Source of the DNA: Ruminococcus sp. YE71
Lineage (GTDB): Bacteria > Bacillota > Clostridia > Oscillospirales > Ruminococcaceae
Assembly: GCF_900119155.1 (NCBI RefSeq)
Contig: NZ_FPIR01000007.1
Location: forward strand, 124,001 to 188,000
Direction: 5' to 3'
Length of the DNA: 64,000 nucleotides
Positions 1 to 8,219 of the stretch are shown here, piece after piece (within the stretch, counting starts at the first letter, position 1; every line of letters starts with the position of its first letter). Below the pieces are notes generated by a model. The model was not told the DNA's origin. It ran no database searches and saw only the letters and a program-made list of their open reading frames with translations. Position numbers and translations under genes: made by a program.

Positions 1-291
1 GTCGAGGTATTAACAGGCAGAAAGGGCAGGCAGACTGTCACGGGCGCTTACGTCAACAAGAGCGGTGAGACGGTTCTTGCTTCTGTGACGCGAAACGCAT
101 CGACCTACGTCGGCGAGAAATACACTGGCTACACGCTCCCCGAATCACCCGATACTGTCTATTGTATCCCCAGCGATTCAATGTTGAAGATCATGAAAAT
201 GGTAAACTTATGCGTTGGCGGGGCAGGCTGTGTGCTTCTGCTTGTGGGCATTATCGCAGTCGTTGTGAAAAAAGCGCGTGACGTGTATTGA
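1..291 (+). CDS. C-terminal end of a membrane protein (partial)
   Basis: The reading frame is open from the first base of the window and ends with TGA at 289-291, so this is the last 96 residues of a longer protein. The visible part has a short polar region followed by one strongly hydrophobic segment (NLCVGGAGCVLLLVGIIAVV) and a short basic tail (KKARDVY), which suggests a C-terminal membrane anchor with the tail in the cytoplasm. An internal GTG at 85 could be mistaken for a start, but there is no ribosome binding site there and the frame continues upstream. Family not recognised. Confidence 0.6.
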   Translation, partial: VEVLTGRKGRQTVTGAYVNKSGETVLASVTRNASTYVGEKYTGYTLPESPDTVYCIPSDSMLKIMKMVNLCVGGAGCVLLLVGIIAVVVKKARDVY

Positions 292-340
292 GAGGGCTGC
301 AATATGAAGGATTATGAAGCTATGGATATATAACAAACAC

Positions 341-415
341 GGCGCACCTTTCGCGGGTGCGCCGATAGTTTTAGGCAATACCGCACAACCATTGCGCGGT
401 ATTGCCTTTATATTT
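341..415. terminator. Two hairpins between convergent genes
   Basis: Two perfect stems lie between the converging genes ending at 291 and 408: GGCGCACC/GGTGCGCC (341-363) and AGGCAATACCGC/GCGGTATTGCCT (373-407). The second is followed on the plus strand by a T-rich stretch; the first is followed on the minus strand by GTGTTTGTT. Together they could terminate both genes. Confidence 0.6.
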
Positions 416-1208
416 CAGCATCAAAAGCTGCCAATATCCCGGAATACAGACCGAGTTTGAGCATAAGCTGCCCGTCATCAAGCAATCCGAGCTGTTCCGG
501 CGTGATGCCCTCGCAGGCTGCCGCCATTCTTGACGCGAAACCGTCGATGACCGTCTGCTGTTCGGGAGTATATCCCGAATCGGAGATCTCGTCCGAGTGC
601 TCTGCAATCCATTGGTCGCGTTCGCGGGCTGTCTGCGAGAGATCTTCCGCAGCCGAACGCAGCGTATCATCCGGCAGCGGATATCTGCCGGTAAAGTCGC
701 CTGCACACCAGTAGGTGTCGTTCTGAGCGTCGTAACTGAGGAAAAACAGCCATGTATCGCCTTTTTTCATCGGCGTGAGTTCGCTGAACGTCAGAAGCTC
801 GCCGTCGGTTGAAATGCAGTACTTCTGCGATATTTTCACCGTTTCAGCAGCCTCGCCTTTGAGGACTTTTCTGACGTTGATGACATTGCTCGAAACTGCG
901 TCAGCAGCAAAAGTGCCGGGAGCATCGCAATTCTGACAAGTATCCTCGCAAAACTCCCCGATAACGATGAGATCGGATGCCTCAGAAAGATCATTGATAT
1001 CGTAATAGATCACTCTGTCCTCATCGACTTTCTTAACGGTCTTGTATTCTGTCGGGGCTGTTTTCGGATATTCAGTGCCTTCCTCAGAAGCCGTTTCAGC
1101 CGATGACAATTCGGGAGAAGAAGTAGCTTTCTCTGGATCTGTCACACCCGATGAAGAATTGCAGCCGGTAAGCAGCACAGCTATGGCAAGAATTACTGTT
1201 TTTTTCAT
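408..1208 (-). CDS. Exported lipoprotein of unknown function
   Basis: A 266-residue protein with a lipoprotein signal peptide: basic start MKKT, short hydrophobic stretch, and lipobox LLTGC with cysteine at about residue 16. A Ser/Thr/Glu-rich linker follows (about residues 17-55), as is usual for surface lipoproteins of this group. The mature domain contains several cysteines (CEDTCQNC, about residues 88-95) and the phrase KGDTWLFFL, which is reminiscent of small secreted beta-sandwich domains. A purine-rich site GGGGGGCGG lies 4 bases before the ATG. No neighbour suggests a role and I do not recognise the family. Confidence 0.7.
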   Translation of the reverse strand: MKKTVILAIAVLLTGCNSSSGVTDPEKATSSPELSSAETASEEGTEYPKTAPTEYKTVKKVDEDRVIYYDINDLSEASDLIVIGEFCEDTCQNCDAPGTFAADAVSSNVINVRKVLKGEAAETVKISQKYCISTDGELLTFSELTPMKKGDTWLFFLSYDAQNDTYWCAGDFTGRYPLPDDTLRSAAEDLSQTARERDQWIAEHSDEISDSGYTPEQQTVIDGFASRMAAACEGITPEQLGLLDDGQLMLKLGLYSGILAAFDAEI

Positions 1209-2144
1209 GATACCGCCCCCCGTGATATGGTTTGTTTTTTATCATTATATCACACAATTCGGGGAAATGCAAGGCTCAGCGGTTTGAAGTCGGCATATAT
1301 AAGACAGCTGCTTGAACTTGGAGGTGAGTTCGAGCAACGCAACTGAAAAGTATTGCATTATATTATTTTTTTCGCCGAACAACTCCTCAAAACCCCGTAA
1401 TATCGGCATATTTAGCTGTTCGGCAAAATAAAAAGTAAATAGATCAGAACACGCTCAGTGTGTTCTCTATCCCCACAAATCCGTCTTACAGTGCATACAA
1501 ACCACAAATAGCCCGCAATTACGCCGTTTGTGCGGTAATACATTCTGAAAAGTTCGTCATACAAGGTGCTTACAAATGCCGCTATGTAATACGCATTGTA
1601 GGTCGCAGTAATGCAGTTGTATTGCGGATAAATGTGCTTGAAATGCCCGAAAATACTTGCTTTTCAGCGTTTTGTAATGCGGTAATACGAAAATAAAAAT
1701 ATAGAGAGCTTATATTGCAATAATAATTTCAAGCTGTAATGACACAGACCATTAAGCGGTCTGCCGAACGCTTGCCGGCTCGGGGAGTACCCCGGATCCC
1801 TCACTAAGGTAAATTTAAGATAGATAAAGCAGCAGCACTCGCAGCAATGCGGGTGCTTTTTGTTGTGAAATCAACCAAATCAAATAAGACAAATCTATGC
1901 AAAACAGAGAATAATATTACAATTTCAAAAAAAGCGTTGAAAAATCAAGGACTTCTTCCCGTATACAAGTAGGAAAAATTATTTCTCACTTGGCAAAAGA
2001 GCATAAGCTTTGTCGTTGTGCAATACAGAGAACAGTTGTAAATATTCTGTAAAACAGGTTGTAAAAACCTCGACTTCTTCCCCTATACATATGAGAAAAC
2101 TTACAAAACGACACTGCTATATATCAACCAAAAGGAGAGAATCA
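1209..2144. other. Gene-free stretch upstream of the replication ATPase
   Basis: No convincing gene is present. It contains a repeat shared with 5638-5784 (from 1758), a hairpin AGCACTCGCA/TGCGGGTGCT followed by TTTTTGTTG near 1832-1862 that looks like a terminator, and two similar direct repeats of the form ACTTCTTCCC-x-TATACA near 1948 and 2071. Because those repeats precede a replication-type ATPase they could be initiator-binding iterons, but two copies are weak evidence. Confidence 0.4.
1758..1895. repeat. Left copy of element repeat 'a'
   Basis: Shares the CTGCCGAACGCTTGC start, the GGGGAG-CCCCGGA stretch and the CACTCGCAG-hairpin-GAAATCAACCAA segment with 5638-5784. In this copy the repeat lies upstream of a long replication-type gene; in the other copy that gene is missing. 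Confidence 0.7.
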
Positions 2145-3440
2145 TTGAAAGAACTCATCACAAAATCCTGCGAGGAGATCATGACAACGCTGTACAAGCC
2201 AACGGTGTTCACGGTCGAGGACTTGCTGGCACAGGGATTGTTCATTCTCGCCGGCTCGCCGAAGGTCGGGAAGTCGTGGCTCGCTCTTGAACTGTGCCTT
2301 GCAGTCGCAAAGGGAGAAAAGTTCCTCGACTGCACCACACAGCAAGGCTCGGCGTTGTACTTCTGCTTGGAGGACAGCTACCAACGAATCCAGTCAAGGC
2401 TGTACGAACTGACTGACGAACCCTCAGACAAGTTGTTCTTTGCACTGAAAGCAGACACCATCGGCAACGGCCTTGAAGAACAAATCACCAAGTTCAAATC
2501 GGAACATGACGACCTTCTGCTGGTTGTCATCGACACGCTACAGATGGTGCATAACGAATTGGATTCGAGCTACGGCAGTGATTATGCGGAACTGTTGCCG
2601 CTGAAATCTCTCGCTGAACAACTCAGCATCAGCATCGTCCTTGTCCACCACCTTCGCAAAGCAACGGACAGCGACCCGTTCAATATGATCTCCGGCAGCA
2701 CAGGGCTGAACGGCTGTGTGGACGGGCTGTTCGTGCTGTTGAAGTCTAAGAGAGCTTCGGGGCAGGCGGTGCTTCACTGCACCGGTCGTGACATCGAGGA
2801 CAGGGAACTGTCTCTCGTGCGTCAGGGTGCTCGGTGGTTGCTTGCTGACGATCATGAGGACAAGCCGCCGGACATTTTTGTGTTCGCCGTTCATGACCTC
2901 ATGGTCGAGCAGCGGACGTTCAAAGGCTCGGCGACGGAGCTGTGCGGACTGTTGCAAAACAAGTTCGGCGGTGATTTTTCGCCAACAGACTGACCCGTGA
3001 CCTCGTCCGTCATGCCTATGAACTTACGGCGCTTGGTGTGAAATTCGAGCACGCCCGAAGCAACGGCAAGCGACTGATTCGGCTCTCATACGACGCGTCG
3101 GGTGACGGCAGTGACGGTAAAAAATCTGATGCCCCGGGACACCAATTCTACTGACCCTGCTGTCACCGCAGGCGTGTCTTGCCGCTCGGAAACCGTTGAA
3201 AATGCGGCGTCAGCGTATGACGGTGACGGTAGAATCTGTACCAAATCTACTGACCCTGTGATTAGTTCTACCGACCCTATTGATGACTCTGCTGACCCTG
3301 AAAATCTTATCATCGACGGCAAGCAAATACCTGTCGCGAGAACGTCTCTCAAAGATATTCTGCACCGAAGCGACGCAAGGCTCCGGCAGATGCTTAACCA
3401 AAACGGCACTCTCCTGCCGGAGCACAAACTCGCAACGTGA
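2145..3440 (+). pseudogene. RepA-like AAA ATPase, frameshifted
   Basis: A plasmid/ICE-type RepA ATPase of the RecA/DnaB-like P-loop class. The likely start is TTG 2145, 10 bases after AAAGGAG; the frame opens further upstream without a binding site. Visible motifs: Walker A GSPKVGKSW, Walker B LLLVVIDTL, and the RepA-type VLVHHLRK and SGSTGLNG segments. Frame 0 stops at 2993, but the expected C-terminal sequence (FANRLTRDLVRHAYELTALG, then NGKRLIRLSYD) continues in the -1 frame from about 2978 to 3154, and the original frame resumes from about 3140 (TNSTDPAVTAGV) to the stop at 3438-3440. Two compensating frameshifts therefore interrupt the gene. The final residues NGTLLPEHKLAT recur in the deleted copy at 5785, supporting this reconstruction. 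Sequencing error is possible but would have to occur twice. Confidence 0.7.
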
Positions 3441-3539
3441 GCCGATTTGTGCCCTCCGAACGATGAGGTCGGGTAGTTTAACAGCAGACCCAACAGAACG
3501 CCACAGAAGCGATGTGTCGGAATTTGTGGGCGAGGTACG
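3390..3539. repeat. Left copy of element repeat 'b'
   Basis: Covers the last codons of the RepA-like gene plus about 100 bases after its stop, and is closely matched at 5784-5937. Beyond the stop both copies keep an open frame reading ERHRSDVS-x-FV followed by divergent ends, so a very short conserved peptide is possible, although the DNA similarity alone would explain it. Confidence 0.75.
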
Positions 3540-3570
3540 GCGGAGTTACGAAGCATGAGATATGGTTATC

Positions 3571-3606
3571 TTCGGCGTGCCAACGAGCACGCCGAATTTT
3601 TCTTGA
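3571..3606 (+). terminator. Rho-independent terminator
   Basis: Perfect stem TTCGGCGTGC/GCACGCCGAA with a six-base loop, followed by TTTTTCTT. It closes the RepA module and lies immediately before the promoter of the sigma factor gene. Confidence 0.85.
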
Positions 3607-3631
3607 CTGACCTATAAACTCATGGTATAAT
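3603..3631 (+). promoter_or_regulatory. Sigma-A promoter of the ECF sigma operon
   Basis: TTGACT at 3603-3608, a 17-base spacer, then TATAAT at 3626-3631. It lies 66 bases before the start codon of the sigma factor gene and overlaps the T-run of the preceding terminator. Confidence 0.8.
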
Positions 3632-3696
3632 ATTTCCCGAAAAATGTGACCAGACCGCTCTGTTTCCTGTCTGTATAAGTGAAAGGAGGTCATGCA

Positions 3697-4260
3697 ATGC
3701 AGGACGAAGATATTATAAAGCTATACTTTGCGCGTTCGGAGCGTGCCATCACTGAGACGAGCGGCAAGTACGGCGGCTACTGCAATTCCATAGCGTTGAA
3801 CATTCTTCACGACCGTGAAGATTCGGAGGAGGTCGTCAACGACAGCTATCTGAAGGTCTGGAACACTGTGCCGCCGACCCGACCGCAGAGTCTGAAAGCA
3901 TATCTCGGCAGGATAGTGCGTAACCTTGCGCTCAACGCTTATGAAAAACTGAACTCGGCAAAGCGCGGCAGAAGCGAGGTTCGGCTGGTGCTTGACGAAC
4001 TTGCGGAGGTGATACCGTCGGGAGACAGCACGGAACAGTATCTGGAGCGGAAGATCTTAGAGCAGCTGCTCGACTATTTTCTCGGGACACTGGACGACAG
4101 CACACGCAGGATTTTCGTGCGGCGGTACTGGTACATGAGCAGCATCAAAGAGATCGCACACAGCTATAAGCTCAGCGAAAGCGCTGTCAAAATGAAGCTC
4201 AAACGCACCCGGGGAAAGCTGCGGGAATATCTTATCAGGGAGGGATTTGGCGATGAATGA
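3697..4260 (+). CDS. ECF-type RNA polymerase sigma factor
   Basis: A 187-residue sigma-70 family protein of the extracytoplasmic-function size class. The N-terminal half carries the region 2 pattern (DREDSEEVVNDSYLKVWNTV, about residues 43-62, followed by LKAYLGRIVRNLALNAY, the promoter-melting helix). The C-terminal half carries region 4 with the helix-turn-helix YKLSESAVKMKLKRTRGKLR. ATG 3697 is preceded by AAAGGAGG with good spacing; the GTG at 3679 in the same frame overlaps that site and is not used. The end overlaps the next gene by 8 bases, so the two are translationally coupled, as sigma factors often are with their anti-sigma partner. Confidence 0.9.
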   Translation: MQDEDIIKLYFARSERAITETSGKYGGYCNSIALNILHDREDSEEVVNDSYLKVWNTVPPTRPQSLKAYLGRIVRNLALNAYEKLNSAKRGRSEVRLVLDELAEVIPSGDSTEQYLERKILEQLLDYFLGTLDDSTRRIFVRRYWYMSSIKEIAHSYKLSESAVKMKLKRTRGKLREYLIREGFGDE

Positions 4261-5338
4261 GATGGAATTATTGCGGTCGTTCGGGGGGATAAAAGACAAA
4301 TATATCCTCGAAGCTGACGAGGTCAAAAGAAAGAAGATGAACAAACGGATAGTCGGGATACTTATTGCGGCGGCTCTGATTCTAATGTGTGCGATAGGTG
4401 CAGGAGCATATTTCGCGGACAGAACCGGGCTGCTGAACGGCTTGAAATGGTATTTTTCCGACACGGATGACCTGACCGACGGCGAGATAAGGGCTCTTGA
4501 CGAGGTGACTTCCTACAAGGGCAAATTTAATGAGAACACGTTCACGGACGTTGACGTGACATTCGCGGGGGCTATGTATGCCGATAACGCCTACACGGCG
4601 GTGTTCACGCTGCGCAGGACTGACGGCACGCCCTTCACAGCGCCCAAAGGTTATGTTTGGCGAACCGGTTTTACCGACGTGGGGCTTGATCTGTTTTTTA
4701 TTGACCGCACGCAGAAAAGCTATACGGTCACGCCGCAGTGCTTTATAAACGACGACGGCAGTCTTTCGGTGAGCGTGCATTCAAACGGCTTTTACCAGCC
4801 GCAGTTTAAGAAGTATATCGTGGGATTCACCGGTCTTTACTGCGTCCCGGAGGACTATGCCTGCGAGGAAAGCACAAAACGTCAGGAGCTTGCGGAGGCA
4901 GCGGTCAGCGCATATCAGTCGGCAGACAAAGAGCATAACAAGCTGTACGAGCAGAAGTGTGACGAGTATTTTGCATATTCAGAGGAAATTTCTTCCGACT
5001 ATGTGACCGGAGAAATAAGATTCCTCATTGACCTGTCAGATCTTCCCGACAGCACTCTGCACCTTGAGACAGAGCTCAACGGGCAGACTGTGAGCGTCCG
5101 GCTGACACCGATAAGCATAGACCTTGAAACCGTCGGCACGGACGGCACACGCTATAAGGAGAATGATTCCCTGCCCGTAACGATCGTCTATAATGACGGC
5201 AGCAGCTTCGGTGCAAAGCGTACATATTTCATGTCGGATCCCGGCAGGTGGAGCATGGGCTTCTACCCCGACAGACCGATAGATATGGCACAGGTAGATC
5301 ATATTATGCTCGGAGATACGGAAATGTACATAGAATAA
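4253..5338 (+). CDS. Membrane-anchored anti-sigma-like protein (DUF4179-like)
   Basis: A 361-residue protein with a short cytoplasmic N-terminus (about 30 residues, rich in Lys and Arg), one transmembrane helix (IVGILIAAALILMCAIGAGA, about residues 33-52), and a large extracytoplasmic domain. This topology, and the overlap with an ECF sigma gene, fit the DUF4179 group of putative anti-sigma factors or sensors. ATG 4253 is chosen because it lies inside the last codons of the sigma gene. The external domain has alternating beta-type segments but no motif I can name. By inference it holds the sigma factor inactive until an envelope signal arrives. Confidence 0.75.
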   Translation: MNEMELLRSFGGIKDKYILEADEVKRKKMNKRIVGILIAAALILMCAIGAGAYFADRTGLLNGLKWYFSDTDDLTDGEIRALDEVTSYKGKFNENTFTDVDVTFAGAMYADNAYTAVFTLRRTDGTPFTAPKGYVWRTGFTDVGLDLFFIDRTQKSYTVTPQCFINDDGSLSVSVHSNGFYQPQFKKYIVGFTGLYCVPEDYACEESTKRQELAEAAVSAYQSADKEHNKLYEQKCDEYFAYSEEISSDYVTGEIRFLIDLSDLPDSTLHLETELNGQTVSVRLTPISIDLETVGTDGTRYKENDSLPVTIVYNDGSSFGAKRTYFMSDPGRWSMGFYPDRPIDMAQVDHIMLGDTEMYIE

Positions 5339-5637
5339 ATTTTCACCGGCGTGCCTACGGTTGCACCGATTTTTTGTTCATGAAATATTTACAACAAAAA
5401 TGCTATAATTATCTCTGAAAGCGTCAGATTTTCCAGGAAAAATACGACTAACGTAAATGAATGCTTTCAACAATCGGAGGTAGAGGTGCGTAACGAAACA
5501 GTACCTTAGCCGCATCACTCTTACCTTTAACAAGCGTTAAGAGCATAAAATATAGGGTATTCCGACAGTCCATATTCAAGGCGATTTTCGAGAGATTTAT
5601 GTAAAAGCCAGCATCGCATTCGGCTGTCCGCTTGGAC

Positions 5638-5937
5638 GGTCTGCCGAACGCTTGCTGGCTCGGGGAGAACCCCGGACCCCCTTTCAATTTTGCAACGTAA
5701 GTAAGGAATATCACAAAGAATAATCAGAAGCACTCGCAGTAATGTGAGTGCTTTTGTTGTGAAATCAACCAATTCATACAAATCATGCTCAACCCAAACG
5801 GCACCCTACTGCCGGAGCACAAACTCGCAACGTGAGCCGATTTGTGCCCTCTAAGCACAGAGGTCGGGTAGTTCAACCACCAAGCCAACAGAACGCCACA
5901 GAAGCGATGTGTCGGCGTTTGTGAGCGAATATATGGC
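5638..5937. repeat. Internally deleted copy of the RepA module
   Basis: Repeat 'a' (5638 to about 5784, matching 1758-1895) is joined directly to repeat 'b' (5784-5937, matching 3390-3539). The whole RepA-like gene between them in the left copy is absent except for its last 16 codons (5785-5835, MLNPNGTLLPEHKLAT then stop). This is a scar of an internal deletion in a second related element, or of recombination between two elements. Confidence 0.75.
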
Positions 5938-6266
5938 GAACAAAAAAGAATGGAGATGAACAAACATGAATCATTAAACGGCAGATAATTCACTGATTAT
6001 TCAGTTTGCAGGTTAAATTGCGGCGTCATTTCGCCGCAAAAATCACAGCGGACGGCAAAGCCGACCGCATTTTACGGGGCTTTTGGGCTATCCGGAATTG
6101 GTGTCATTTTCTGAAAATGTTATTTTTGACGGTGTCAAAATTACAGAAACGTGCCTAAAACGGCGATATTTCAAGATTTTTTCATAGAGTCAGTGCTGAA
6201 TTATCTCACAAAATCAATGAACAGAATAATAGCAACAATTGAAAGAAACAGGAGAGTGATTATAGA
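5938..6266. other. Gene-free stretch before the excisionase gene
   Basis: About 330 bases with no supportable gene. It contains short inverted segments (for example GCGGCG/CGCCGC around 6018-6033) but no clear promoter or terminator that I can defend. Confidence 0.35.
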
Positions 6267-6455
6267 ATGGCAGAAACAAAAATAACAATGCTGACGATCA
6301 AAGAAGCCGCAGCACTCGTGGACGGTCTAACCGAATACCGCATCCGTGAGCTGTGCAAGTCGGGTCAGCTTCCATGCTTCCGAGCAGGCAAGAAGTACCT
6401 CATCAACAAGGATATTTTATACAAATTCCTTAGCAACAATTTATCGGTTCAGTAG
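6267..6455 (+). CDS. Excisionase-type helix-turn-helix protein
   Basis: A 62-residue MerR-like winged helix-turn-helix protein (MLTIKEAAALVDGLTEYRIR, then GKKYLINKDILYKFL) of the kind that serves as directionality factor for Tn916-type integrases. The pattern ends in a lysine-rich wing and a final helix that selects the DNA site. It has an AGGAGAG binding site 10 bases before ATG. It lies about 100 bases upstream of the integrase gene on the same strand, the usual xis-int order, so it is expected to bend the element ends and favour excision. Confidence 0.8.
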   Translation: MAETKITMLTIKEAAALVDGLTEYRIRELCKSGQLPCFRAGKKYLINKDILYKFLSNNLSVQ

Positions 6456-6558
6456 AAAAATGTGTTGCAAAACTTAACAATCCGCCTGCCGACTGGAATG
6501 CCCATACGTCTTGTGGTATTGTTGGGTTGCCGGCAGGTGAAAAAAAGGAGGAAACTAA

Positions 6559-7779
6559 ATGGCTTACATTGAAAAACGCAAGAATAAGAAAGGCGAGGTC
6601 ACAGCCTACAGAATTCGTGTTTACAGCGGCTACGATGTTCACGGCAAGCAAATAGTGCAGTTCAAAACGTGGGTGCCGCCGGAGGGGATGACTGCCAACC
6701 AGATCAAGAAAGAAGTCCAGCGACAGGCAGTCCTGTTCGAGGAAGAATGTGCGAACGGTCAGGTGACTGCGAACATAAAGTTTCAGAAGCTCGCCGAGCA
6801 GTGGTTTGAAGAATACGCAGAATTCAACCACCGCAGCACCACACTCGAACGTGAGAAGAAAATCACCGACCGTGTGTATCCGGCACTTGGACATCTCCGA
6901 ATCGACAAAATATCGGCGAGGGATATTCAGAAATTCATCAACTCTCTTGCGAAACCCGGTGCTAATATGAGAAACGGCAAACCGTTGTCGCAAAAGACGA
7001 TTCGTCACCACTTGTCATTCATATCGTCAATATTTGAATATGCGATACGGCTTGATATGCTGAGCACAAACCCTTGCAGCAAGGTGACAATACCAAAGCT
7101 CGATGCTGAGGGCAAAGTTTATACAAAACCCGAAAAGCAGATTTACACCAAAGAGCAGGCTCGTGACTTCATGAAAATGATCTCAGACGCACCCATGAAA
7201 TATAAGGTGTTCTTCACGCTGGCGATATACACGGGTTGCAGGCGAGGAGAGCTGCTCGGCATCGAGTGGAAGAACGTTGACCTTGAAAATTCCACGCTCA
7301 TGATAGACCACACCTCAAACTACACTGCTGAAAAGGGAATATACGCAGACGTGACAAAGACCGAGAAATCCACAAGACTTGTTGACCTGCCCCCTGCGGT
7401 ATGCGAACTACTCAAAGCATACAAACACGATCAAGACTGCTATAAAATGAATCTCGGCAACAAGTGGCAGGAGCATGACCGCCTGTTCACGAAATGGGAC
7501 GGTCAGCCCATGCACCCGAACACGCCTTACACCTGGCTCATGCGAGAGTGCAAACGGCGAGACTTCCCATTCTACGGAATACACACGTTCAGGCATTTCG
7601 TAGCATCTGCGGAAATCGAAGCCGGAGTTGACCCGACGACAGTTGCAGCGATGTTAGGGCACTCGACACCCGTAACGACTTTATCAACGTACTCGCATAT
7701 CTTCGCAGAGAGCCGCCGCAAGGCAAGCACCGCAGTCGCCGACCTGCTCGAAAGCAAGGAAGATAAATCAACAGGATAA
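6559..7779 (+). CDS. Tyrosine recombinase/integrase of element 1
   Basis: A 406-residue Tn916-family site-specific integrase. Domains in order: an N-terminal beta-sheet arm-binding region (about residues 1-60, AYIEKRKNKKGEVTAYRIRV), a SAM-like core-binding domain (about 65-170), and the catalytic domain. Catalytic residues are visible: Arg in GCRRGELLG (R228), HTFRH with H342 and R345, the LGHS histidine, and nucleophile Tyr in STYSH (Y378). A strong AAAAGGAGG site precedes ATG. The gene points at the att repeat 7923-7946, 145 bases beyond its stop, the expected position for an integrase that uses a tRNA 3' end. It appears intact. Confidence 0.92.
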   Translation: MAYIEKRKNKKGEVTAYRIRVYSGYDVHGKQIVQFKTWVPPEGMTANQIKKEVQRQAVLFEEECANGQVTANIKFQKLAEQWFEEYAEFNHRSTTLEREKKITDRVYPALGHLRIDKISARDIQKFINSLAKPGANMRNGKPLSQKTIRHHLSFISSIFEYAIRLDMLSTNPCSKVTIPKLDAEGKVYTKPEKQIYTKEQARDFMKMISDAPMKYKVFFTLAIYTGCRRGELLGIEWKNVDLENSTLMIDHTSNYTAEKGIYADVTKTEKSTRLVDLPPAVCELLKAYKHDQDCYKMNLGNKWQEHDRLFTKWDGQPMHPNTPYTWLMRECKRRDFPFYGIHTFRHFVASAEIEAGVDPTTVAAMLGHSTPVTTLSTYSHIFAESRRKASTAVADLLESKEDKSTG

Positions 7780-7783
7780 ATAA

Positions 7784-7820
7784 TACAGCCGACAGGAACA
7801 AACGCTGTCGGCTGTATATT
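7784..7820 (+). terminator. Terminator after integrase 1
   Basis: Stem ACAGCCGACAG/CTGTCGGCTGT with a nine-base loop, then ATATTTGCTTTT. Confidence 0.8.
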
Positions 7821-7883
7821 TGCTTTTAGTTAGTAGTAATTTGATAAAGTCCACAATAAAGTCCAAAGGCGATTTTTAGGCAC

Positions 7884-7921
7884 AAAAAAAGCTCGCAAAC
7901 AACGTGTTTACGAGCTTTTTG
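7884..7921. terminator. Second hairpin at the right end of element 1
   Basis: An A-rich arm AAAAAGCTCG pairs with CGAGCTTTTT across a loop, giving U-runs on both strands. It directly abuts the att repeat. A matching hairpin lies in the same position between integrase 2 and the tRNA (21179-21222), so it is a shared feature of this element family. Confidence 0.7.
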
Positions 7922-7922
7922 A

Positions 7923-7946
7923 TTGGTGCGGCAAATGGGACTTGAA
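7923..7946. repeat. att core repeat (junction of elements 1 and 2)
   Basis: 24 bases identical to 21226-21249, which is the 3' end of tRNA-Leu including the encoded CCA. The similarity stops at 7947, so this is a tRNA 3'-end fragment and not a second tRNA gene. It marks the outer end of element 1 and the left end of element 2. Confidence 0.9.
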
Positions 7947-8064
7947 ATGAGATTTTTAATTATCACATCTTACCTCAATTTGCTAAAAAGCACGGTATTA
8001 CGCGGTTTTATGTGATCTATCTTTGCGGAACATTTATTCTTTCCGCTAATTTTTCACATCAATA

Positions 8065-8092
8065 ATGGACAGATAATGGACAGAAATGGACA
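8065..8092. repeat. Left-arm ATGGACA repeats (candidate integrase arm sites)
   Basis: Three direct copies of ATGGACA start at 8065, 8076 and 8086. Two more copies lie near the other end of the same element, at 21140 and 21151. This symmetric placement just inside both att repeats is what arm-type binding sites of a Tn916-type integrase look like. Confidence 0.55.
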
Positions 8093-8219
8093 AGACCTTT
8101 GGCATCTCTACAATAAGATTAGAATGATCATAATAGGAGCCGTTCTCGCAGGAGGGCGACTCTTGTTCTTTTAGGCATAAATATGTCTTGTGCATTTTTA
8201 GCATAGAAAAGTGGCTTAT

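Noticed and set aside
1460-1696. 78-codon frame upstream of the RepA-like gene
   Set aside because: No binding site, no recognisable domain, and its composition resembles the surrounding gene-free DNA.
2970-2995. Programmed -1 frameshift in the RepA-like gene
   Set aside because: The five-T run is not a standard heptamer and a second shift is needed later to rejoin the first frame, so decay or error is more likely.
1-6000. A further att repeat marking the left end of element 1
   Set aside because: I could not find another copy of the tRNA-Leu 3' end in this stretch, so the left boundary of element 1 is left open.
7923-7946. A second tRNA gene at the left att repeat
   Set aside because: Only the last 24 bases of tRNA-Leu are present; the anticodon and 5' half are absent.
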